NCBI GenBank assembly: GCA_030698625.1
Contig: JAUYMS010000048.1
Location: 282,404 to 346,403, forward strand
DNA from: Candidatus Omnitrophota bacterium
Lineage (GTDB): Bacteria; Omnitrophota; Omnitrophia; Omnitrophales; Aquincolibacteriaceae
DNA: 64,000 bases
Direction: 5' to 3'
Shown: positions 25,383 to 35,200 of the stretch, piece after piece
How the letters are laid out: every line of letters begins with the position of its first letter
Position numbering within the stretch: position 1 is the first letter of the stretch
Notes under the pieces: generated by a model
What the model was told of the DNA's origin: nothing
What the model saw: the letters and a program-made list of their open reading frames with translations, nothing else
Database searches by the model: none
Position numbers and translations under genes: made by a program

Positions 25383-26685
25383 TATCCTCAGTCTTTCCTC
25401 CTTCCCCCGACCTATTATTCACATTGATTGCGATGCGTTTTTTACTTCCGTTGAACAAGCCCTCCATCCAGAGCTAAAAGGAAAGCCTGTTGTCACAGGA
25501 AAAGAACGTGGCATTGTCGCATGCGCAAGCTATGAGGCTAAAGCCTTAGGTGTTAAAAGGCCGATGCGCCTTTGGGAAGCAAAGAAGCATCTCCCGCAAC
25601 TTATTTGCCTTCCGAGTGACTATGAAACTTATTCTCTGTATTCCAAACGTATGATTTCGATTGTCCGGGAATTTACACCTGATGTGGAGGAATACTCGAT
25701 TGATGAAGTGTTCGCGGATCTCTCCGGCCTGCGTCGAGTTTACAGAACCGGATATCCGGAAATCGCATTTAAGATAAAGCAAACAATCCAAGAACAGCTA
25801 GGGCTCACAGTTTCGGTGGGTGTGAGCGCGTCAAAGACGCTCGCAAAAATAGCCTCCAAGCATAAAAAACCTGATGGGTTTACAGTCGTTCGGGCAAATG
25901 AGCTGCATCAATTCCTTCCCAAAGTGGAACTGGAACAGGTTTGCGGTTTTGGGCCTAACACCATTGCTCTTTTAATGAAGAAAGGCGTTCACACCGTTTG
26001 GGACTATGTTGCGCGGCCGGAAATTTGGGCAAAGCAATTATTAGGGAAAATAGGAGTCGAGTTGTGGCACGAGTTAAGAGGCGAAGCGGTCTATCCGATT
26101 GTCACGCAAGAAAAAACCGATTACGCTTCCATCAGCAAAACCAAAACCTTTACCCCGCCATCCTGTAATAAAGATTTTGTGCGTGCTCAACTTGTCCGCA
26201 ACACTGAATCAGCATTCATTAAATTAAGGAGATACAAGCTCAGGGCGAAATGGATTTGTATTTTTCTGCGGGACCAGGAATTCCGATCCTGGGGTACGGA
26301 GGCTGAACTCGACCGCAGCATTTGTTCGACCCTGGAAATTGTGCCGATCGTGAATCAGCTATTTGAGAAAATTTTCAAGGAAAAAGTGTTATACCGTTTA
26401 ACCGGCATTGTTCTTTCCAAAATTGAAGCGGACAAAATCGTGCAGTATTCCCTTTTTGATGATGTTCCAAAACTGCAATCCTACCTGGCGATTAACCGGG
26501 TTATTGATGGGGTCAACGAGCTGTACGGCAAGCACAAGCTTCACTTGGGTACGAGTCTTTGGCTGGCGGGCCATAAACAGCATATTTCTGAACGAGGCGA
26601 CCTTCCGGAGAGGAAAATGGACCTGATGAAAGGCGAAACCTTCCGCCAGCGCCTTGGCATTCCAGTTTGGAACGTGAAGGTTTAA
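25363..26685 (+). CDS. Y-family DNA polymerase (UmuC/DinB type)
   Basis: A 440-residue translesion polymerase. The catalytic carboxylates are in 'HIDCDAFFTSVEQ' (near residue 22) and 'YSIDEVFADLSG' (near 112). Helix-hairpin-helix and thumb elements follow ('VCGFGPNTIALLMKKGV') and then a little-finger region. The protein resembles ImuB/DinP relatives more than E. coli UmuC in length, and no RecA-like partner is seen. ATG 25363 is preferred, with GGTGG four bases upstream; it lies 20 bases inside the LexA-like gene, so the pair is translationally coupled and SOS regulated. Confidence 0.9.
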   Translation: MSENTNNILSLSSFPRPIIHIDCDAFFTSVEQALHPELKGKPVVTGKERGIVACASYEAKALGVKRPMRLWEAKKHLPQLICLPSDYETYSLYSKRMISIVREFTPDVEEYSIDEVFADLSGLRRVYRTGYPEIAFKIKQTIQEQLGLTVSVGVSASKTLAKIASKHKKPDGFTVVRANELHQFLPKVELEQVCGFGPNTIALLMKKGVHTVWDYVARPEIWAKQLLGKIGVELWHELRGEAVYPIVTQEKTDYASISKTKTFTPPSCNKDFVRAQLVRNTESAFIKLRRYKLRAKWICIFLRDQEFRSWGTEAELDRSICSTLEIVPIVNQLFEKIFKEKVLYRLTGIVLSKIEADKIVQYSLFDDVPKLQSYLAINRVIDGVNELYGKHKLHLGTSLWLAGHKQHISERGDLPERKMDLMKGETFRQRLGIPVWNVKV

Positions 26686-26716
26686 GTTTCATTATCCCAC
26701 CCGGCAGTAGCTCTTA

Positions 26717-26746
26717 TATCTCGTGTCCTATAGAGAAGACGAGATA
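26717..26746 (+). terminator. Inverted repeat after the SOS cassette
   Basis: TATCTCGT and ACGAGATA form an 8-base-pair stem around a 14-base loop, 31 bases after the polymerase stop. There is no T run, so termination is uncertain; it could also be a regulatory site ahead of the CBASS promoter. Confidence 0.4.
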
Positions 26747-26766
26747 AGGAGGGAAAGATTCATTTG

Positions 26767-26795
26767 TTGACACCGTTAGCTAACACAGATAACAT
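26767..26795 (+). promoter_or_regulatory. CBASS operon promoter with palindromic operator
   Basis: -35 TTGACA (26767-26772) and -10 TAACAT (26790-26795) are spaced by exactly 17 bases. The perfect 10-base palindrome GTTAGCTAAC (26775-26784) sits in the spacer, where a bound repressor would block RNA polymerase. The first gene, with an N-terminal XRE helix-turn-helix, starts at 26804, only eight bases after the -10, so its mRNA is probably leaderless. Autoregulation is the simplest reading. Confidence 0.7.
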
Positions 26796-26803
26796 CCTCC
26801 CTC

Positions 26804-28063
26804 ATGTCTAAAGAATCCCTAGGGAACAAGATCAAACGAGAAAGACAAGCAAAAGGTCTATCCTTAAGGAAGCTGGCCGAAAAGCTTGAGATAACAGCTG
26901 CTTACCTCGTTGATATTGAAAAAAATAGAAGAATACCAACTCAAGAACTCATTCAAAAGTTGGCCGATTTACTGGATATCCCTGTTGCTGACTTCCAGCA
27001 ATTTGGTTCTGAAATTCCCAAGCCCGTAAAAGAATGGTTTGACGAAAATCCGGTTATTTCAAAAGTATTTAAACTGATTCAAAAATCCGAGGCACCTGAG
27101 AAAGCGGCTTCTGATTTTGAAATCTTCATGAAAAATCCAAAAAGTAAGCAACCCATCCTTGCGATATATGAATCTGAATTACAAGCAATCGGAGAAGAAA
27201 GTATTTCTTGGAATACAGAAACTGGCGGCGATCTTTTCGGTATTTGGGGAGAAATACCGGTGATTTATTTAGCTACGAAGTCTGGTCCCAATGCTGTCAG
27301 AGACCATGCTCATTTTCGTTTAGACGTTGAATATCTCATAAAGTTGAGCATTAATTTGGACAACGATTGGGGCTTGCGTTATTTCGGAGATTGGCATTCG
27401 CATCATCGTCTACGGCTTCAAACCCCCAGCGGTGGAGATCAACGACGGATTCACCAAGTTGCTCGTAAAAATCATTTCTTGGAAATGGCAGAAATGATAA
27501 TTACATTTTCGCCATCATTTGATATTGATAAAAAAGTACAAGTAAATCCCTATATTTATAGTGAAGCTAGCTCTGAAACGCCAACAGAAGCATCTTTAAT
27601 CATTTTGAAAGGATTGAGTCCTGTCCGAGAGGCCATGATGAGCGCTTCTGGATTTCCGGAGCAGAGATTATCTTCATATTCCACATTCCCAATCGAGCAA
27701 ATAATCTCGCCTAAGGAACCTTTGGGAAGGCTGCAGAGCGTGGAAGGACTTCCAATAGATCAAATCGCTAATAGATTACTAAGGCGGACGGTTCTTGAAT
27801 TAGAAAAATGGTCTTCCGAAAAAGTTGAAGAACATAAAACTAAATTCGGGTTCATTTTGGTTACTTCGATGGGACGTGATGAATGCGTCGGCATGGCTGT
27901 AGACGGCAAATGGCCGCATCAAATCCTTCAAATCAATTGGATTGACAGGAAACTCGGGAAGACAGAAGAGCTGGAGATGGATTTGGGGAATACTACGCTG
28001 GTAAACATAACTGGTTTGAAAGAACTTTTTTATAAAATAAAAGAATTGAAAGAGAAGAAATGA
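26804..28063 (+). CDS. XRE HTH fused to JAB/MPN metalloprotease (Cap3-like)
   Basis: A 419-residue fusion. Residues 1-65 are an XRE DNA-binding domain ('LSLRKLAEKLEITAAYLVDIEKN'). Residues about 120-270 look like a JAMM/JAB isopeptidase: 'ETGGDLFGIWG' supplies the glutamate and 'GDWHSHHRLRLQTPSGGD' the zinc histidines (H198, H200) and aspartate, with one residue more than the canonical spacing. In type II CBASS the JAB protein Cap3 removes the CD-NTase from its targets. The remaining C-terminal part (about 280-419) is unknown. A regulator and deconjugase in one chain is unusual. It overlaps the E2 gene by four bases. Confidence 0.8.
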   Translation: MSKESLGNKIKRERQAKGLSLRKLAEKLEITAAYLVDIEKNRRIPTQELIQKLADLLDIPVADFQQFGSEIPKPVKEWFDENPVISKVFKLIQKSEAPEKAASDFEIFMKNPKSKQPILAIYESELQAIGEESISWNTETGGDLFGIWGEIPVIYLATKSGPNAVRDHAHFRLDVEYLIKLSINLDNDWGLRYFGDWHSHHRLRLQTPSGGDQRRIHQVARKNHFLEMAEMIITFSPSFDIDKKVQVNPYIYSEASSETPTEASLIILKGLSPVREAMMSASGFPEQRLSSYSTFPIEQIISPKEPLGRLQSVEGLPIDQIANRLLRRTVLELEKWSSEKVEEHKTKFGFILVTSMGRDECVGMAVDGKWPHQILQINWIDRKLGKTEELEMDLGNTTLVNITGLKELFYKIKELKEKK

Positions 28064-28515
28064 CTTTGCAGGAACGCGTAACCTTCGAAAATCAGCTTCT
28101 TGTGAGGGAAGGATTTTCTCAGTTTCAAATTTATGCGTTGCAGACTCCGGGGACTTACGGGCTTTGGGGTGAGCATAAGACAAACAGCGGACGGCTCTAC
28201 AAAATATGGAGCCCTATACCCGCCACTTATCCTTATTCGAAACCTCCTGTTTATGTGCATGAACCTAATCCGCTCTGGGGATATGGATATTCAAAAACAG
28301 TAAACAGCTACGGCACTTCACATTACATGCACACACTTTCAAATGGTCCGAATGGACAGGCGCAGATTTGTCATTGGCATTCAGATCGATGGCACAGTGC
28401 AATCACTTTCAATCGAGTAATGCTCAAAGTTGTTTTGTGGCTAGAAGCGTACGAACAACATTTTGAAACTGGAAAAAATATAAGCGATTTTGTAACGACT
28501 ATGAGTCAAAGCTAG
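28060..28515 (+). CDS. Prokaryotic E2-like conjugating enzyme
   Basis: A 151-residue protein with the plan of bacterial E2-family proteins. Helix-rich start, then a beta region with 'WSPIPATYPYSKPPVYVHEP', which matches the E2 'P-x-Y-P' sheet region. After it comes the presumed catalytic cysteine in 'AQICHWHSDRWHSAITFNRV' with a C-terminal helix. In CBASS the E2 domain is normally part of Cap2 or a separate short protein; here it is a separate gene placed before E1. ATGA overlap with the JAB gene. Confidence 0.75.
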   Translation: MTLQERVTFENQLLVREGFSQFQIYALQTPGTYGLWGEHKTNSGRLYKIWSPIPATYPYSKPPVYVHEPNPLWGYGYSKTVNSYGTSHYMHTLSNGPNGQAQICHWHSDRWHSAITFNRVMLKVVLWLEAYEQHFETGKNISDFVTTMSQS

Positions 28516-28524
28516 GAGATAAGT

Positions 28525-28707
28525 ATGGGAACTCAAAAGGACATGATTCGGGAAGCTATGGAATCTATCGCTGCCCGAAAGCCAGGAAGAACAAAGCTTG
28601 TTTACGATAAAAATTTAAGAACGATCGTGGCCGTTTCTGCGACTGATCAAACTGTAAGAGGATTAAACATTTCAGCGGAGGATGCTGATATGTTTTTATA
28701 TCAATGA
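28525..28707 (+). CDS. Unknown 60-residue protein within the E2/E1 operon
   Basis: A short protein with a good ribosome site (AGGAGATAAGT before the ATG) and an ATGA overlap with the E1 gene, so it is very likely translated. It has an N-terminal helix ('DMIREAMESIAARKPG') followed by probable strands ('TKLVYDKNLRTIVAVSA') and an acidic end. It does not end in Gly-Gly and does not look like a known ubiquitin-like protein. It could be a substrate or adaptor of the conjugation module. No function is assigned. Confidence 0.65.
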   Translation: MGTQKDMIREAMESIAARKPGRTKLVYDKNLRTIVAVSATDQTVRGLNISAEDADMFLYQ

Positions 28708-30002
28708 TAACTATTACTGCCGAATACTTAACCCAAAATTGGAATATTCTTCAGACCAGTTCTATCCTGCCCACACCTTTATCCGAATGGGACAATGGAG
28801 ACGCATATACATTGGCTTCCTTGGGGCAGTTTCCAAGTTCTAAAATTGCATATGCAGCTATTGTTGTGGGGGACAAGCAGGTAAGTGATTTTTCTTTAGT
28901 CATTCGCTTACATAAACAAACGGAAAGCGTAAATGCCGAATGTTTTCGAGCTCCTTCGGGTGACTTGTATCAGGTAACCGCTCAAATCATGATAGATAAA
29001 AGCTATAAAGACACTGAAATAAAAATCGCAAGTCTTGTTAAGGATCTTACGCGCCGGAACCAAGGATTGATCGAGACGAATTTACTTAAAGATGCCGCTG
29101 TTTTTATTATCGGTTTAGGGACAGGCGGTATTCAGATTGCTTTGGATTTAGCGAAAGCTGGTGTGGGTAAATTCAAATTGATGGATCCCGACAGGTTGGA
29201 GGTCGGAAATATATCTCGACACCACGCAGGAATTTCTTTAGTTGGACGGAAAAAAGTATCGGCGGCGAAAGATTTAATTTTAGAAAAAAATCCAACCGCT
29301 GAAGTTGAAACCTATCCTTTGTCCGCAGGACATGAACAAAGAGAAGCGTTGAAAGAGTTGATTGAAAAAAGTTCTGTGGTTATTTGTGCCACTGATAATC
29401 GTCAAAGCAAGCTTTTAATCAATGAGCTAGCAGTAACTTGCCGGAAACCTATAATTTTTGGCGGAGCGTTTCGCCGGGCTTATGGTGGCCAAGTCTTTCG
29501 AGTAATTCCCGGAAGTTCTCCATGCTACCACTGTTTTGTTTTAGCTATGCCTGATAAAGAAGCAGACATGGAAATTTCGTCTCAAAGAAATGCTGATTCG
29601 ATTGCTTATTCTGATATGCCGGTGGCCGTAGAACCTGGTCTTTCAATAGATGTTACTCCAATTGCTAATATGGTATCCAAGCTCGCTATCATGGAGTTAA
29701 TAAAAGGGAAAGAATCAACACTGCACATGCTTGATAGAGATTTTATTGCGCCTTGGTATTTCTGGATAAATCGACCCGAACCCAATACGGAGTATGCAAC
29801 AATTGAACCGCTTAGCGAAAGCGCGGATGGTTTGACTATTCTACGCTGGTATGGAGTTGATTTAGAAAAAGATCCGGCTTGTCCCACCTGTGGAGATTTT
29901 GAGGGGGAGTTACGGAAACAATACGGATTGGTAGAGGGAGATAAACCCTCTATTCTGCCCTTACCTTTTTCAGAGCCGGGATTAGATAAAGGAAATAAAT
30001 AA
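28704..30002 (+). CDS. E1/ThiF-like adenylating enzyme (Cap2 E1 part)
   Basis: A 432-residue protein. An N-terminal domain of about 125 residues of unknown type is followed by a ThiF/E1 adenylation domain: 'FIIGLGTGGIQIALDLAKAG', 'LMDPDRLEVGNISRHH', 'VICATDNRQSK', 'KPIIFGGAFRRAYGGQ'. Two CxxC pairs ('PCYHC' and 'ACPTC') probably bind structural zinc. In type II CBASS, E1 and E2 activity attaches the CD-NTase C-terminus to target proteins and primes it. Here the E1 is not fused to E2, unlike typical Cap2. The CD-NTase gene begins two bases after the stop. Confidence 0.85.
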   Translation: MITITAEYLTQNWNILQTSSILPTPLSEWDNGDAYTLASLGQFPSSKIAYAAIVVGDKQVSDFSLVIRLHKQTESVNAECFRAPSGDLYQVTAQIMIDKSYKDTEIKIASLVKDLTRRNQGLIETNLLKDAAVFIIGLGTGGIQIALDLAKAGVGKFKLMDPDRLEVGNISRHHAGISLVGRKKVSAAKDLILEKNPTAEVETYPLSAGHEQREALKELIEKSSVVICATDNRQSKLLINELAVTCRKPIIFGGAFRRAYGGQVFRVIPGSSPCYHCFVLAMPDKEADMEISSQRNADSIAYSDMPVAVEPGLSIDVTPIANMVSKLAIMELIKGKESTLHMLDRDFIAPWYFWINRPEPNTEYATIEPLSESADGLTILRWYGVDLEKDPACPTCGDFEGELRKQYGLVEGDKPSILPLPFSEPGLDKGNK

Positions 30003-30003
30003 T

Positions 30004-30882
30004 ATGCAGTTGAATTCGCATTTTCAAGGTTTGCTCAGCAATATCGAGCCAGATGATAAAGCAGTAGCGAAAGCAAAAAAATCGCATGAGGATCTGAGGG
30101 CGATTTTACAAAACGATCCGGAAATATCGAAAGCTGACCCAGACACCTACTTATCAGGATCGTATGCGAGAAATACGGCCACGAATTATATTAAAGATGT
30201 GGATGTAATTCTATTAGTCAATCTTGACTCGGCCACGACAACGCCGCATGTTGCCGTCGCATGGGTACAAGCATCATTACAAGAGCATTATTCTGAAGTT
30301 ATTCCGCAAGGACGATCCGTTCAAGTGAAAACAGACAGCGGCTTTGAACTGGATGTGGTCCCATCCATTCCGATTGGAAATCGTAACGGGCCTATTTTGG
30401 TACCCGACAGAGATGTGAAAAACTGGGTTGCCTCTCATCCTAAAGGACAAATTGCATTCGGAGTCCAGAAGAATCAAGATACAAATGGATATTACAAACC
30501 GCTCGTAAAAATTATGAAATTTTGGAGAGATAGATTTAGCGGTGAGGAAGCAAAGGTGAAATCTTATATTCTGGAAAACTTAGTCGGAGAGAATCTAACG
30601 GCGGAGCCCGCCAGTTACGGAGCAGGGGTTCTTTTGATTCTGCAAAACATATACCAGAAATATGCTACGTATTTAGCTAATGGATTTGTTCCAAGAATTA
30701 CCGATTTAGGATATCCATCGGTAAATGTAGCGAAAAGGTGGAAATTTAATGAATTCACAGCATTTATGGAGGAGGTAAGAAAAGGCCAGCTAGTGGCAGG
30801 CTCGGCCTTGAGATCCCAGGATGAGCAAGAAAGTGTAAGGCTTTGGAGACAATTGTTTGGAATGAAATTCGAGGTTAAATAA
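30004..30882 (+). CDS. CD-NTase oligonucleotide cyclase (CBASS sensor)
   Basis: A 292-residue nucleotidyltransferase of the cGAS/DncV-like superfamily. Seen: 'LSGSYARNT' (GS at 52-53), the metal-binding pair in 'KDVDVIL' (D65, D67) and the third aspartate in 'FELDVVPS' (D117). After phage infection such enzymes make cyclic di- or trinucleotides that switch on the effector. The neighbouring SAVED effector suggests a cyclic trinucleotide. The C-terminus 'LWRQLFGMKFEVK' would be the site of conjugation in a Cap2-type mechanism; it lacks an obvious Gly or Ala tail. Clade not assigned. Confidence 0.88.
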   Translation: MQLNSHFQGLLSNIEPDDKAVAKAKKSHEDLRAILQNDPEISKADPDTYLSGSYARNTATNYIKDVDVILLVNLDSATTTPHVAVAWVQASLQEHYSEVIPQGRSVQVKTDSGFELDVVPSIPIGNRNGPILVPDRDVKNWVASHPKGQIAFGVQKNQDTNGYYKPLVKIMKFWRDRFSGEEAKVKSYILENLVGENLTAEPASYGAGVLLILQNIYQKYATYLANGFVPRITDLGYPSVNVAKRWKFNEFTAFMEEVRKGQLVAGSALRSQDEQESVRLWRQLFGMKFEVK

Positions 30883-32045
30883 TGCAGCCACCTAAATTTT
30901 TTCTTAGCCACTGTCGTAAGGACGCAGAAGAACTTAAGATTATTGCTAGAATTCTAATGGCTCACGGTATTAGGACTTGGCAGGATATCAACAATCTTGG
31001 TTCGGGATTAACAGAGTCCGAAATTCGTCGAGCGATTCAAGAGGATTGTAACGGGCTTGTTTTTTATAGTACCGCCGACAGTTTGAAATCACCAATGGTT
31101 CGTGACGTAGAACTTAAAGTCGGCGAGGAAAAATTTTTGAAGGACAAAAACTTTCACATCGTCCCCGTTTTTAAATCGACAATTGATGAAGCCAATACAG
31201 CGCTTCGTGGTTATTTGAAAACTAATATATCCGACTTTAACGGAGCTATTGTCAAGGGAGATGACTTTCTGGTAGCTGGCATAAGGACTGCCGCGGTGAT
31301 TTTTAAAAATTTAGTTTTTTCCAATACCGATTTTATGTCAGTTGGCCTTTGCTCATATCAAAAGACTTGCGAAGAAGTTTCTTTGGATTGTGATTTCACT
31401 CCTTATTTTTCGCTAGGATTGCCGCCGGAGAAAGTCTGGAATGAGGAATTTGTTCCCGCGCTGCGTGGTTTAAAAGACGCGCTTTTGTCTAAAAATAATA
31501 CAAAACTACGGTTGTTTTCTCGAGCGCATCTTTCTCTTGGGATTATGTTTGGGTATATTTTTCGAGACAGGACAGGATTTACTCTTGAGATAGAACAGAT
31601 TAACAAACCAGATAAAAAAATATGGAGCACAGTTGCGAAGGAAGAACCAAATCTTGTTAAAATTGAAATCACTCCAGTCGGTAATTTAGATTCAAAAAAT
31701 CTTGTAGTGAATATTAATCTTATATCGAATGACAATAATTCGTTTAGCAATTATGTTCAAAAATCTGGCCTTCGTTATCGTGCAATGATCGAAGCTCACC
31801 CAGTCTCTTACCCGTGTTTGGTTTCTAATGGAGAAGCGCTTAGCTTTACTAAAGAATTGATTGATAAAATTAAATCAGCGCACGGAGCCTTCGGTACCAA
31901 CACCGTCCATATCTTTGCCGCTATTCCTCTGGGGCTAGCTTTATTCATTGGATATCATTTAAATGCTTGCGGACAAGTTCAGTGCTATGAATTTGATAAA
32001 GCTAAACGGGAATACTTTCCTTCAGCGAATCTTGAGAATTTTTAA
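30882..32045 (+). CDS. TIR-SAVED effector (CBASS)
   Basis: A 387-residue effector. Residues 1 to about 130 are TIR-like ('KFFLSHCRKDAEELKIIARIL', shown in part, 'GIRTWQDINNLGSG', 'GLVFYSTADSLKSPMV'). The C-terminal half is a SAVED domain that binds cyclic oligonucleotides; the end shows the usual 'HIFAAIPLGLALFIGYHL' helix and a final acidic tail. Known TIR-SAVED proteins assemble on a cyclic trinucleotide and destroy NAD+, stopping phage growth. The start overlaps the CD-NTase stop (TAATG). The gap 32046-32255 contains no convincing gene. Confidence 0.85.
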   Translation: MQPPKFFLSHCRKDAEELKIIARILMAHGIRTWQDINNLGSGLTESEIRRAIQEDCNGLVFYSTADSLKSPMVRDVELKVGEEKFLKDKNFHIVPVFKSTIDEANTALRGYLKTNISDFNGAIVKGDDFLVAGIRTAAVIFKNLVFSNTDFMSVGLCSYQKTCEEVSLDCDFTPYFSLGLPPEKVWNEEFVPALRGLKDALLSKNNTKLRLFSRAHLSLGIMFGYIFRDRTGFTLEIEQINKPDKKIWSTVAKEEPNLVKIEITPVGNLDSKNLVVNINLISNDNNSFSNYVQKSGLRYRAMIEAHPVSYPCLVSNGEALSFTKELIDKIKSAHGAFGTNTVHIFAAIPLGLALFIGYHLNACGQVQCYEFDKAKREYFPSANLENF

Positions 32046-32255
32046 TAATTGTTTAATAGCAATTTTGTCGAATAGCGATATTTGTTGGAGCCTTCTGGCC
32101 AAACCGCCATCCCAAATCCATGTATTTAGTGTAAAGAAATCCCCACGACTTTTGACCCTAAGTGATTTATAATCAACCATTTGCCATTTGTCTTTCTTTT
32201 CCGCTTTTGGTAAATAGAGCACTAAATACGCTTTTGAAATGGAGATAAATTTTTG

Positions 32256-35200
32256 ATGGAACTTCAGTCAATTAATACTGGTATGACGCTTGTTGGAATT
32301 GAACCCACTGTTCTTGTAACGGTTGTTGCCGTGGTTCCAATTGCTGATGGCGCTCTCCAAGTTATTTACAAGACGCCTGACGGCACGTTGAAAGACCGTC
32401 TTCTCGGTCACACCGATGAGGCCAGTATTAGCGTTGCGATGGTCGAACGACCTTGGTCGTTTGATGGAGACGGTGAGATATTCAAACTCACTGTTGAAGC
32501 AAAACGCATTGATTTGGCGTTTCTCTTTGATCCGATGATGGCGGTTCACACGTCGAATGTGGAGCCGTTGCCGCATCAGATTACCGCCGTTTATGAGTCC
32601 ATGCTTCCGCGCCACCCATTGCGTTTCGTGCTTGCTGATGATCCGGGTGCAGGGAAGACCATCATGGCGGGCTTATATATCCGCGAACTTTTGATGCGTG
32701 CCGATTCCCGTCGTATCCTTATAGTGGCGCCCGGTAGTTTGGTGGAGCAGTGGCGAGATGAGTTGTTTGAAAAGTTTGGTTTGGAGTTCCGTATTTTTTC
32801 TAAAGAATTGGAAGATGCTTCTCCGAGTGGTAATCCTTTTGAGGATGTGGATCAGCTTATCGTCCGCTTGGATCAAATGGCACGCAACGAAGAGTTGCAG
32901 GAAAAGCTCTGCAATGCAGGGTGGGATTTGGTTGTCTTCGATGAAGCACACAAGCTTGCGGCCCATTTTTACGGTTCCAAGTTAGAAAAAACTGGTCGGT
33001 TTAAGCTTGCTGAAAAGATTGGCGCACACGCAAGACACCTTCTGTTGATGACCGCGACACCGCATAACGGCAAGGAAGAAGATTTCCAACTCTTCCTTTC
33101 GCTTCTTGATTCAGATCGTTTCTATGGAAAATTTCGCGATGGTGTTCACAAGGTGGATTGCTCCGACCTTATTCGCCGCATGGTGAAGGAAAAGTTGGTT
33201 AAGTTCGATGGCACGCCTCTCTTTCCGGAGCGACGTGCTTACACCGTCAACTATAAGCTCTCCGACCTCGAATCCGTGCTTTACGAAGCAGTCACCCAAT
33301 ACGTGAAGACCGAAATGGGCAAGGCCGACCGCCTCGATGGCAAGCGTAAAGGTTCGGTCGGTTTTGCACTCACTGCTCTCCAGCGGCGTCTTGCTTCCAG
33401 TCCGGAAGCTATTTTCCAATCGCTGAAACGCCGTCGCGAACGCCTCGAACGCCGCCTCCGCGAGGAAAAGATGGGCGCTCGCGGCCAACAAATTCTGGCC
33501 GAAACCATCGCCGATGTTCCCGATGATGACGATGATCTTAATGCCGAGGAACAGGAGAACCTTGAGGAAACGCTTGTGGATCAGGCCACGGCTTCTCAAA
33601 CCATTGCGGAATTGGCAGCTGAAATTGTCAGCCTCCAAGACTTAGAAAAACAGGCGAAGGCTCTTGTCGTATCTGGAAAAGATCGCAAGTGGGACGAGCT
33701 TTCCCGCATCCTTCAAAACGAACCCCTGCTACACGACGCGGGAGGACGCATGCGAAAAATCATCATATTCAGTGAGCACCGCGACACCCTAAACTACTTG
33801 CATGAGAAAATTGCTGGTGTGCTCGGCAGCCACGATGCCATTGTCGTCATTCATGGTGGCGTCCATCGCGACGAACGACGCAAACTGCAGGCGCTTTTTC
33901 GCTCTGATCCTGACGTGCGCGTGCTCGTTGCCACTGATGCCGCAGGCGAAGGGGTGAACCTTCAGAATGCCAATCTGATGGTGAATTACGATCTGCCGTG
34001 GAATCCGAACCGCCTCGAACAACGATTTGGTCGCATCCATCGCATTGGGCAACAAGAGGTTTGCCACCTTTGGAATCTAGTCGCCAAAGAAACGCGCGAG
34101 GGTGATGTCTTTTTCCGCTTGCTCGAAAAAATTCGTATCATAAGCGAAGCGCTCCAAGGCCAAGTGTTCAACGTTCTCGGCGAAGTCTTTGATGGAAACA
34201 GTCTCAAGGACATGCTGTTGGAAGCCATCCGCTATGGCGATAGACCAGAGGTGCGCGCTCGTCTCAGCCAAAAGATCGATAACGCACTTGATATTGATCA
34301 CATCTCGAGCATTCTCAAGCGCGACGCACTCGCCCAGGAAAGCATGAGCGCAGATCGGCTGTTTGCTGTGAAGGAAGAAATGGATAAAGCAGAGGCCCGT
34401 CGTCTTCAGCCGTATTTTGTGCGGTCCTTTTTTATGAAAGCATTTGAGAAACTGGGTGGTACCATGCATCCGCGCGAAGTTACACGATTTGAGATTACGC
34501 ATGTTCCAGCTTCCATCCGTGAAAGAGATCGTTTGATAACAGGACGGAACCGACGTGAACTTGCACCGGTGCTCAAGCGCTATGAACGAGTTTGCTTCAC
34601 AAAAGATGCAGTCCGTCCAATGGACAAACCGGGAGTGGCATTCGCCAACATGATTCATCCGGGGCATCCTTTGATGCTTGCCGTCAGCGACATCATTCTG
34701 GAACAACATAGCAATTTGCTTCGCCAAGGCGCGGTGCTGGTTGACTCGGCAGATGAAGGAGATCAGGCGTCACTACTGTTTCTTCTTACGCATGAGATCA
34801 AATCCGGTGACGGACAGATTCTTTCCAAGCGCCTTCAATTTGTGCGTGTCGCATCAGATGGTAGCGCAAGTTTTGCAGGTTGGGCACCACACCTTGATTT
34901 GGAAGCGCTTGGTTCCACTGACCGCTCATTGCTCAACGATTTGTTTTCTGCGCCGTGGATTCGCGCAGACCAGGAGCAGCGTGCGCTCGCTCTCGCCGCT
35001 TCAACTTTAGTGCCTGAGCATTATCAGGAAGTTGCCGTTCGCCGCATTGCTCATGTGGACAAGACGCTTGCGGCTGTTCATGAACGGCTGACCAAAGAAA
35101 TTGATTTCTGGTCTGACCGTTGGATGCGCCTCAAGGAAGATCAAGAAGCGGGGAAAGACGTGCGGCTGAATCTTGAAAATGTTCGTCGCACAATCACGGA

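Noticed and set aside
32022-32222. Minus-strand gene of 66 codons after the CBASS operon
   Set aside because: It overlaps the end of the TIR-SAVED gene, has no ribosome site and no recognisable fold.
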